A DNA stretch of 64,000 bases from Stereocaulon alpinum (Eukaryota; Ascomycota; Lecanoromycetes; Lecanorales; Stereocaulaceae): contig JAEUBA010000067.1 of the NCBI GenBank assembly GCA_018257865.1, positions 62,001-126,000 on the forward strand, in the 5' to 3' direction. Both the position numbers and the translations under genes were made by a program. Shown here piece after piece: positions 55,434 to 64,000 of the stretch (the stretch's first letter is position 1; the number at the start of each line of letters is the position of its first letter). Under the pieces are notes generated by a model. That model was not told where the DNA came from. It was given only the letters and a program-made list of their open reading frames with translations, and did no database searches.

Positions 55434-56856
55434 ACTGAAGGCTAGATGTACATTGAAAGAGTTGAGAAAGTCTGTAAAACGAAGGCAGAGCTAATGATGG
55501 TAGATGGGGGGCACGTAACTTGAAGAGAGACAGAAGTGTTCCGCTGAGGTCGACGTTCCAGCTCTGCGAACGGTGAGAGCGACCACAGCTTCCCTTGCAC
55601 ACATATGCATGTAAAGTATGAGCACTGTATGGACAGCGCAACTTTACTGACCCTCTCCGAATTGCAACCCAATCAAACATCTCGTGGTGCAGCCTGAGAG
55701 GTTGTTGGAAAACCTTAAATTCCATGGGCCGTGGCAGTGAGATCGTTTACAACCCTCGGAAGATCAGACTGCCCGTTGGAAAGAGATCCTGCTTACAATT
55801 AATTCCCTGCAGACCTTTCGGGGAGTTCTTTAGCGAATGTCGAAACTTCCTCTACTCACCGTCTTTCGTCCTATTCGTGTAAGATGACTCGCTTCCTTGT
55901 CTTGTCGTTACTGCTGATAGGTAAGACGGATTAAGCCGTTGTGCGGCGTAGAAGCGCCGGCTCTCTAAAATGGTCTCGTGCCAAGTATGATAGGTCGTCA
56001 GCTCCGTCAATGAGAGATGCCTGACAGGAAAATGGGCCATTGGTTTCTATTGCAATGCAACATTACGCGTCGTAACCTAAGGTAGTAGTTACGATGTTTA
56101 TCGAAGCGCAATTTTCACCAACACAGGCATGCTGTTGCCAGCTACATCCAGTAACAGAAGGATACAACGTCGAAAGTATGAGGAGATCGCCTCAACGTAG
56201 CACCAAACGGTTGAATTCATCACAACTTCCTCCACGGAAAAAGGGTGATAATTGAAACAATGTGGCATGCTCAAGACTAGTCCCGACTGTAGAGCATTGC
56301 CTCGATACAAGACGCCACAGTGTTGCACTCTTACCATCGCATCTAGACTACTGCATGTATTCACTTCGTTCTAACGGGCTGACACACCGGCTGACTCCAT
56401 TCCAATTACCTAGATCCTTCGATCCCCTGGCTGATGGAGCGGCAAGGCGATCTGACGAGTCCTGTTGAACTTTGCCCCTGCCTAAGACTTAGAATAGACT
56501 AACATGCATGGGCGGATTGTTCGTAACCTGGTCTAAGATGGACGGCGTGGGTTCAACCAGTCTTGTGGGACTTACACGTGTGTGAGTCTCTGGGAGGTTG
56601 CATCCAGCAATGATAACGGTTCCATGGAAGGTCCAGGAGCCGGTAAGTGCACCTTGGCGGGACATGCTATCCTTTCGTGCTGTTGCAAGCCATGAAAATT
56701 ATATATTAGTTGTGTCTCGGCTCTGCAGTGTGTTTCATTGTCCAACAGATTCCTAAACTACCATAAGCAAGCCTAGCATTTGTCCATAGGCAATTCCTTC
56801 TCTCAGTCCTTTGTGTCAGCTACTCCGCTCTTTCGAGTCGAACAAGCTGCTTCAAG
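55434..56856. other. Intergenic, divergent promoters
   Basis: About 1.4 kb between the broken MFS gene (minus) and the desaturase (plus). No recognisable coding frame; the last 200 nt before 56857 should hold the desaturase promoter and leader. Confidence 0.45.
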
Positions 56857-58333
56857 ATGAGTACCACTACTACTACCATCACAACGGTCACAAGATCCAG
56901 TTACTCTGAAAAGGGTCTTGACTTTGATAGCCATCCGGCAGAGATAGTCACTGGAGGTGTACGTCCTTCTTCGTCATCAATGAATTGCGTATTGACTGTT
57001 GTAAAAGCGAGTCAGCACAAACAACATCAGCGTACAAGACCTGCGTAATGCCATCCCGGCTTATTGTTTCAAGCCCTCGCTGGCGAAATCGCTCTACTAT
57101 CTCTTCCGCGACCTGGCCCTTATTTCGGGACTGATGACTGTTGCGTTCAAATTCATACCCTTGATCGAAAACCCGCTTGTACGATACCCTGCATGGGCAC
57201 TTTACGGATGGGTGCAGGGTCTGGCTATGACCGGCCTCTGGGTAAGTCACGTACGAAAGACTTACAAAATAACAGCACTAAATAGACGTACAGGTCATTG
57301 GTCACGAATCCGGTCATTCCAACTTCTCGACCTCCAATCTCCTCAATGACATTGTGGGATGGACCTTACACTCCGCTTTACTCACACCGTACTTCTCCTG
57401 GAAATCAAGCCACCGACGCCATCACATCTATGCAAATAATCTCGCCAAAGACCACAACTACGTTCCACCACAACGTGAAGAATACGCAAACAGCTTACTC
57501 TTCGACGTAGACCGGCTTGAAGAACTCACAGAAGACTCTCCCATTGTCACTCTCCTTCGAATTGTCCTCCAACAGGTCATCGGCTTCCCCTGGTATCTCC
57601 TAACAAACATCACCGCCTCCCAGGGTAGTCTCCACAAGCCCCATTCCAAAAACATCCTCGGCAACAGCCACTTCCTACCTCACAGCACTATCTTCCGTCC
57701 CGAAGAAAGCCACCTCATCATCCTTTCAGATCTTGGTATCGGCATTATGGCCGTAGCTCTTCATTACGTATCCACAAAGATTGGCTTCGAGCTCATGGCC
57801 CTTCTTTACCTCCAGCCTTATATGTGGGTCAATCACTGGATCGTAGCCATCACCTATCTGCACCATACGCATCCCAACCTCCCCAAATTCGAACCCGAAG
57901 CCTGGACGTTCCTCAAGGGCGCCACTGCCACAGTAGATCGTGAGTTTGGCTTCATCGGCAAGCACATGTTCCACAACATTATTGAGTTTCATGTCATTCA
58001 TCATCTGTTCTCGTAAGTCAAAAGCCCACACCCACCGCCTATCACCCCAGATTGGCAGCTAAATCACATCATAGCCGCATCCCACAATACTACGCCGAAG
58101 AAGCTACCAAGAAAGTGATCCCCCTCCTAGGCGACGCCTACCACTCCGACAAACAACGCCCATTCCTCCCTGCCCTATGGGAATCTTTCACTCGCTGCCA
58201 ATGGGTAGAGCCTGATGATCCAACAAAGGAACCCAAGGACCGCGCGATGTGGTATAAAGCCGGTCCGTCGCCGCCTGTCGAGGCTATGATGATGAAGAAG
58301 AATAAGTACATGTCTGATTTGATCAAGGAGTGA
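56857..58333 (+). CDS. Delta-12 fatty acid desaturase (oleate to linoleate)
   Basis: Four exons: 56857-56956, 57012-57241, 57294-58012 and 58075-58333, giving 435 residues. It introduces the delta-12 double bond into oleoyl chains in the ER membrane. The three iron-binding His boxes are HESGH (114-118), HRRHH (150-154) and HVIHH (343-347). Other marks are the DLRNAIPAYCFKPSL helix typical of fungal FAD2-like enzymes, WVNHWIVAITYLHHTHP between the last TM segments and EFGFIGKHMFHNIIEFHVIHH. The length is normal for this group. The first intron (56957-57011) was chosen for frame and a TTGAC branch motif; its acceptor is the least certain part. Delta-12 rather than delta-15 specificity is inferred from overall pattern. 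Confidence 0.88.
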
Positions 58334-58922
58334 TGTTGGATGACTCATGTTCTTAGCCGCTGGGAAACCTTATTTACCTTACCCTGCTTCTGAGGTTGGG
58401 TAAGGTAGGTAATTGTGGCTTGGCACGGTGTGACTTGAGACCTTGACGATGAGTGGATGATGAGGTGATATGGGAATATGGGTGATGAACAAGTGGAGGG
58501 CGCTCCAGCAGACACGTTACACACCATCGTTCGAATTAGACGGCCAGCTTGCATTAGATCTCTTGCTTCTAGATCGTAGAAATAGATTCACAAAAGTAGA
58601 AATGCATAAGATCGAACATTACTGTCATTGAAGAATGGTAAAATTTATTTCATTGATCCTGAGTTGAGTCTGCAACCTAACGACTAGGAATGAATTCATT
58701 GGGACTCTTGTTGTGAATGCAGGAATGAGAAGTCTTAGGCCAAACACACTTGAAAGGGAGCAGTAGGCATGCCGATAGCATGCTCGCGCAGATAGAATCT
58801 TGGAACGCAATGCCAAAAGAGACTTGTCAGAGACTTCACGCACGCAAAAATTCGCTCGACCGGGCATCAGGTCTTCACAGCCTTCGCATAAATCGAATTG
58901 ATCTCAGAAAACTGCTCACAAG
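58334..58922. other. Convergent intergenic region
   Basis: The stretch holds the 3' ends of the desaturase (plus) and Pcf11 (minus) genes. No other feature was seen. Confidence 0.5.
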
Positions 58923-61176
58923 TCAGCAACTTGCGTTCGCTATGGGCGATGTTGCACTAACCCCTGTTGATGGCGACTTTCGTTTCCCAAGCACGCTATC
59001 TGGCGTATGTGTCCTGAGAGGTGTTGTACCTCCATCCTTCTTAATCTCAGCGTGACAACTAGCATGATATACCCTATTACCAAGCTTGATCGCATCCATC
59101 CATACAAACTCCTGTTCTTCGTCATTCCACACCGTAGCGAACTTCTCTTGGCATATGGGACATGGGTGATTGGCAAGGGCAGGGTCAGAAGGGGCAGGAA
59201 TATGTTTCTTCTTTGGATCAGCGGCCGCAAGTGAGGCCACGAGGGCGGCTTTGGCTGCAGCAGAAGAAGCATCTGTAAGTGGAGCATCTTCAGGATTGTC
59301 ACGGGATCTGATCCATTCCTAGCACAGGTATCAGATAGCGTTCGAGCATAAAGAGGCGATTTGTACCCACCAATTCATCAACGTACCAACTCCGACTTTG
59401 ACCACGTTTGGCGGAGTCAACTAGACGTTGATTTGTTCGGAAATGCCAGTCTAAATGCCGGGCTTTCTTTTCGCGACCTTCTTCAGTGGCGAAGAAACGC
59501 CTGCCACAAGTCGAGCACTGGTTTGGGCGAGCTTCATATAGTGTGGATATTAAGTGAGGCCGAGGTCTGCGAGCGTTAGCGATTAAACGAAGTGGGATCG
59601 AAGAGCACTTTGCGTACAGTTTGAGAGAAGCTGACGTAAGGTCGACATCGTTGATCGATGCAGGACGTGCCAAGCTAGCTGGAAGTATTGGTGGGGTATT
59701 CGTAGCAGACGGAGGAGATGCGAATCCAAGCGGTCCATTTGTAGGTGTATTGGAATTGGATGGCAGCAGCCCCTTTGCTCGAAGCATTGCCATTAGATCA
59801 GTACCAGGGCCAGAAGAGACCGGAGGGTACGATGTCGGTCCTTGTTGTGATTGCGAATACGGTGCTTGGGTAGCGGGAGGTGTCGGTGTACTTCGTTGGG
59901 CTTTTGCTATTATGTCTGCAAGATTTCTTGAGGAAAAGAGAGCCTGCAGATCGCCAGGCTGCGGAGTGGATCCTTGCGGTTGTGAAGGGCGCGGAGGTGG
60001 TTGCTGTTGAGGGACCGGAGGGGGGGCCACGTACGGTGGTGGGACTGACGGAGGATGTGGATGCCCAGAGAGCTGTGCAACTTGGTCTCTGATGGCCTGT
60101 ATTTCGTGAGGAGGAAGTTGTCGCGTACTCAAGATGTTCTGCAAGTCTAGCAGCGCTTGCAACCGAATTCGAAGTGTGTCATCATAAGGGCTTGATGCAA
60201 ACTCTTGTTTAGTCTTCCCAATTAAGTCTGCAATGTCTCTCTTTAATGAATCAAGATTTTGCGGAGGTAGCGAAAGCTGGGAAAACCCTGATGGCTGCTG
60301 ATACGGCTGCTGATACGGTTGCTGGTGGTACGGTTGTGGATGGTTGTGTGGAGGAGCGTATTGAGAGATTTGGGGAAAGGGCGGGGGTGACTTTCCCTGT
60401 CAGTCAGCGTTACGCTTTAGAGGATTGTGAGGTATGCTACGCACCTGGAAGTTACCATTGGGAACACTGCGTTGGGGGTAGCTTTGAGGTGGGGGAGGGT
60501 AGTATACACCATTGGCCTGCGGAGGGGTAGGAGTGTTGCGCCATTGCGTGTTAGGCGTAGGTATTGGTCGGCCACGAGCCGTTATTTCCTGTGGTGCCTT
60601 GAATTGATTCTGTTGCTGCAGCTGAAGAGCAGTAGTGCGAGCTTTGAGCAATGCAGTTTCGATCTGCCGGGTTGTGTCATGAGGGAAGACAGGGCTTGTT
60701 TCCTGCGAACCGGGAACTGGTTCTTTCCAGGTTTTCAGCATCTCGTCCAGCTTCCGACGTGTCTGCTGATTGACCAAAGAGTATGCACCCATGAATGTAT
60801 AGAATAGATTACGGCCAAGGAAGATAGTGTAAGGTGTGCCAACGTTCTTCACCACCGAGTCGAGGACATATAGTGCTGGGAGTTTGCGGTCAGGGGGAAC
60901 CTACGACTAAGTCAGTAGATGCTTATCTGACAGCCCTAGCAATGTAAATAACAGAAGACATCATGGTATTGCCTTCGCTACCTCAAGTAAGGGAACCATT
61001 TTACTCACATTCTTGATGTGATTCTCCAAGACTCTTGATATAGCCATGGCATGCTCTGTGTTCTCTCTCGCGATGACTGTTAGGTTGCTTATTTCATACC
61101 TCGAGTTCGCAGTCAGATCCTCGAGAGAATTCTTATAATCTTCAGCGACTTCATCGGAAGGAAGCCCCACAGACAT
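58923..61176 (-). CDS. PCF11: mRNA 3'-end processing factor Pcf11 (CID protein)
   Basis: Five exons: 61176-61009, 60900-60445, 60396-59618, 59566-59371 and 59318-58923, giving 664 residues. Pcf11 is a CF IA subunit that binds the RNA polymerase II CTD and acts in cleavage, polyadenylation and termination. The CID covers about residues 1-140 (LEDLTANSRYEISNLTVIA, then LPALYVLDSVVKNVGTPYTIFL). A long Gln/Pro-rich linker follows with QQPYQQPYQQP, then two zinc-finger-like segments: CSTCGRRF...H..WHFRTN and CPICQEKF...H. The segment WYVDELEWIRSRD between them is the Clp1-contact type motif. The 51-nt intron 59617-59567 is a multiple of three with no stop, so it must be read as an intron from its GCTAAC and CGCAG signals. 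The C terminus (TGA 58925-58923) is the least certain part. Confidence 0.88.
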
Positions 61177-62091
61177 GATGAGCGCTGGTCTTGAGAGGGA
61201 TATAGAAGCTTGCAGGATTAGGAGGAGACAGCAAAAGGAACGGGCGTCTTTCTAGACGGGTGAAAGTGGTAAGTGTCCTTGCACGAAGTGCTATTGATGA
61301 GTTCTTTTCCTTGCGACAATAGGAAGACCAGGACGTCAATGAGGCTCTTGGACGACAGTCACTGAACTTTTTGGTCACTGCTAGCTATTGTTCAACACCA
61401 AGCACGAATGCTTGACATGCTAAAGCTGCAATCCGCCACAAGTATGTATCCTCTGCTTCAAAATGCCCTCCTTTCCGATGTCCTCAAGGTGAGGCTCTCA
61501 TAGCCCCAACCACCCACCTGTCAGAGATCGCGTGATGTTGTGCGATGTATCGTGGTATGGCGGCGAAAAGCTAATGGCAATGTGTGGCGGAAAGTTGTAG
61601 GAGTGCTGGTAGTAAGCAGTGGGTTGTGCAGTAAAGGTGTGATGTTGTGATAGAGGTAGAGGATAGAAAGAACGTGTGCCAGATTTGGAGCCGGTCGGGA
61701 ACAAAAGATCGCTTAGTAATCTTGATTCTAAACTTCAATGTCTTTGGGAGCTTTACCACTCAACACCAGCATAAACTCAACAACAGCACAACGGTAGATC
61801 CTATCAGAGATCTTCCACGTACAACCTTGTGAAGGCCTATGAGCTGAGTAATTCAGCGACAGCAAATTGAGCTGTAATTGTAACGATTCGGGCTAAATCC
61901 ACAAACCTTATACTATTCCCATCTATTTCTATTCCCGCTGTTGCCCGCGATGAAGATTTAGCGTGACACATCTTCTTGGCATTACTACGTCAGGCGACAA
62001 GATCTTCTTTCTTTGTTCAACTCCCTTTCAGTTCTTATACCTGCATTGCAGGCCTTCCTTTCAACACTTTAGCTCTCAGCCTCACTACGAT
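61177..62091. other. Intergenic, divergent promoters
   Basis: About 0.9 kb between the Pcf11 start and the I9 inhibitor start. Open minus frames near 61498-61759 have no recognisable motif. Confidence 0.45.
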
Positions 62092-62444
62092 ATGAATTTG
62101 TTCCAGGTCTTAGCGCTTCTCGAAATCGTCGTTATGGGTGCCAGTGGACTCGCAACGCAGCGACAGGTTTTGATTACCTATCCCAGTGACACGCCACAAA
62201 GCGATCTGGATGAATACAAAAGTGCGATCACAGCTGCAGGAGGCGAAATTCTTCATGATTTCAATCTGATCAAGTATGGCACATGGAGACGGGATGAAAA
62301 GCAGGTTGGCTAACCGGCACTCACAGAGGGTTCATCGCCAAAGCTTCCACCGAAGCTATTGATACCATCCATTCGCTATCACAGAAATATGCCCCAACTA
62401 TTGAAGACGATCAGACGGTAACAACGCAAGAGCAGGAGCATTGA
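62092..62444 (+). CDS. Secreted I9-type peptidase inhibitor (Pbi2-like)
   Basis: Two exons: 62092-62273 and 62327-62444, with a 53-nt GT-AG intron, giving 99 residues. A predicted signal peptide (MNLFQVLALLEIVVMGASGLA) precedes an inhibitor I9 fold: VLITYPSDTPQSDLDEYKSAI, AAGGEILHDFNLIKGFIAK and AIDTIHSLSQKYAPTIEDDQTV. Yeast Pbi2, a proteinase B inhibitor of the same fold, is cytosolic with no signal peptide; the same fold also serves as subtilase propeptide. Here there is no peptidase domain attached, so it is a free-standing inhibitor, probably extracellular or vacuolar, against subtilisin-like proteases. The splice gives IKGFIAK, matching the conserved core. The start is fixed by the signal peptide. 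Confidence 0.8.
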
Positions 62445-63155
62445 TTGAGTCGTTGGGGGCACCGTCCAAAGTTGTGATGATTATGGTAGTCTAGTAGACC
62501 AGCTTGCCTAGCAGTCTACTAGGAGGCGTGCCTAGAACAAATGACAAAAGGATGGCTTGAGGCGCTTTAACGGCTTATACTGTACGACACTATGTAAAAG
62601 CACTCGATTTGGGTACTGGATGTTGCGTACATGAGCTTGATCGTCTGCTGGGAGGACATTGCATGGACCAAAACCCTATAACTTGAGAACAAGCCTTCAC
62701 AGGAATCACTTGGATTGAACTTGCTCAGTACATCTTTATTGATAGACTAAGAAGGAAGCGTTAACAGGTCGCAATAAGGTCAACGAAGGTTTGACACAGG
62801 CTATAGCATCTCATCAAAAAGTGAAGCCATAGAACTGCCATAGAAGCAATACTTACGCAACGACCATTCCAATCATTCTGTTCATCAGTAGACAAAGGCA
62901 TTGTTATCGTAGGCAACCCATCATTGTGATCAGGCTGTGGCTTTATTGATCCCATGCACGCTAACGGAGGTTACAATGGCCGATGTCGATGGAAGACAAG
63001 GATCCCGAGGCTTGCCTTTGTTCGACACCGCGTCTCACAAAGCCAGTTCACATCTTCACCTGCTCCATGCTTCCAGCGTTCCGCCAAAATGATACTTAGC
63101 TTCCCTCGCTCTCCCTCGCATACAGATTTGATCGCAAGACATTCTAGAAGGCGCC
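62445..63155. other. Intergenic with short ORF and HookA leader
   Basis: No firm gene. On the minus strand a frame from ATG 62955 is open for 64 codons, or splices at a GTAAGT to a 41-residue product; neither is recognised. On the plus strand a 38-codon frame (62976-63092) lies in the probable HookA leader. Confidence 0.35.
62976..63092 (+). promoter_or_regulatory. Possible upstream ORF in HookA leader
   Basis: A 38-codon frame from ATG 62976 to TGA 63090-63092 ends 63 nt before the HookA start at 63156. If the transcript starts upstream of it, ribosomes would meet this frame first. A transcript start is not visible, so this is a possibility only. Confidence 0.25.
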
Positions 63156-64000
63156 ATGGCAATGAATGGGACCGTTCCCCCCGAGACCGAGGCGGCGCTG
63201 ACCGTATGGGTAAGTCGCGTTCTTTCTCCGAGTCTGAGAGGATTGCAAGGCTAACACATTGCAGGTCAACTCCTTCTCGCTGTCAGATCGCGTGGAGTCG
63301 CTAAGCGAGATGAATGATGGGCAAGCCTTCTGGGAGATGTTACGTAGGGAAACCCCCCTTCAAGACACTAAAGCGCATGCTGACTTTCGGCTCTAGGTGA
63401 GATCAATGGAGACCATTTCGTTGGGAAGCTGCCAAGCAACAAGCAGTCAGATTATGCTAGGCAACAGAATCGTAAGTCTCCAAAGTCCGATTTACATATA
63501 ACTTGGACGAGAAGCTCACATCTTGCAGTGCAGTTTATTCACAAGCAGGTGGCTTCATACCTTGATGATCAGGGCGTCAGATATACGAGCCTCACGGACT
63601 ATGATATCGAGAGAATGGCCATGGACGAGTCGAGCTCTTCAGCTGCTAAGGCACAATTTGCAATCTCACCAACTGCAGCTACAAAGGCTAATGACTTCTT
63701 GCAGCTCCTAAAGCTTATCCTACTAGTCGCTGTCAGTCCAGCGAACCCCAAGATCGTCGCAAATATCTCGAGTTTCCCCGTTTTTGTGCAGAACATACTA
63801 CAGGCTCTCGTCCGAGAGTTAGATCCTTCGTTGCCCTCATCGGACGATGGAGAGGGTGCAGAGACTAGCGATTTCGATTCTGGGCGGAGGAGCTCGATGG
63901 GCAGCGCTGCCTCGTCCCCGAGAGGTAAGAAGGATCGAGAATTGATTCTCGAGGAGGAGTTGGCAAAGGTCAATGCGCGATTAGCTCGACGGGACAGCGA
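63156..64000 (+). CDS. HookA-like dynein adaptor, 3' partial
   Basis: Four exons are seen: 63156-63209, 63265-63343, 63397-63471 and 63529 to the right edge. The N-terminal Hook domain (calponin-homology-like fold) is recognisable: ETEAALTVWVNSFSLSDRVE, DGQAFWEMLRGEINGDHF, LLKLILLVAVSPANPKIVANI and FVQNILQALVRELD. A Ser/Asp-rich linker leads into the start of a coiled coil (RELILEEELAKVNARLARRD) at the edge. Hook proteins link cargo such as early endosomes to cytoplasmic dynein on microtubules; the fungal member is HookA. Introns are 53-57 nt GT-AG. A GTAAGA sequence at 63925 could act as a donor, but the frame reads on as coiled coil. The rest of the gene lies outside the window. Confidence 0.82.

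Noticed and set aside
1..64000. Search for CRISPR arrays, prokaryotic operons or phage genes
   Set aside because: The window is plainly eukaryotic with spliced genes; no regularly spaced repeats or prophage-like modules were seen.

Overview
The window is nuclear DNA from a filamentous ascomycete (Pezizomycotina; Dothideomycete-like on general appearance, which is inference). The evidence is short introns of about 48-90 nt with GT-AG ends and CTNAC-like branch points, serine- and proline-rich nuclear proteins, and fungal types of Atg37-like ACBP, Pcf11, Rpn8, RNase III, delta-12 desaturase and HookA. I saw no bacterial operons, no CRISPR array and no convincing tRNA or rRNA gene.

Layout. 0-24 kb is mainly housekeeping: an edge fragment of a secreted protein, a small secreted protein, an Atg37-like ACBP gene, a UBL-WLM metalloprotease, an ankyrin relic, RNA polymerase III subunit RPC2, a Puf4/Mpt5-type PUF protein, mitochondrial ribosomal protein mS33, an RS-domain protein, SF3b subunit Cus1/SF3B2, and RNase III starting divergently from it. 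25-39 kb is accessory. It holds relics of a Rho-like GTPase and a caspase-like protein, several secreted lineage-specific proteins, an SDR, a charge-polarised nuclear protein, and a secreted gene made of three tandemly duplicated exons. 38-49 kb has an ankyrin protein, a J-domain protein, proteasome subunit Rpn8, a Gfo/Idh/MocA oxidoreductase, a HlyIII/PAQR membrane protein and a DUF829 hydrolase. 50-56 kb is gene-poor and carries a P450 and an MFS transporter, both broken by in-frame stops. 56-64 kb has a delta-12 fatty acid desaturase, Pcf11, a secreted I9-type inhibitor and the 5' part of a HookA dynein adaptor.

Themes. RNA metabolism is well represented (RPC2, PUF, RS protein, SF3B2, RNase III, Pcf11), but by ordinary dispersed eukaryotic genes, not a cluster. 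The most distinctive observations are the gene at 36.7-38.4 kb, whose repeated module sits on symmetric phase-2 exons and has a single-module paralogue at 29 kb, and the run of decayed genes from 25 to 55 kb, several with stops of the kind repeat-induced point mutation would produce. All exon boundaries were read by eye from splice motifs and frame continuity; no transcript data were available.
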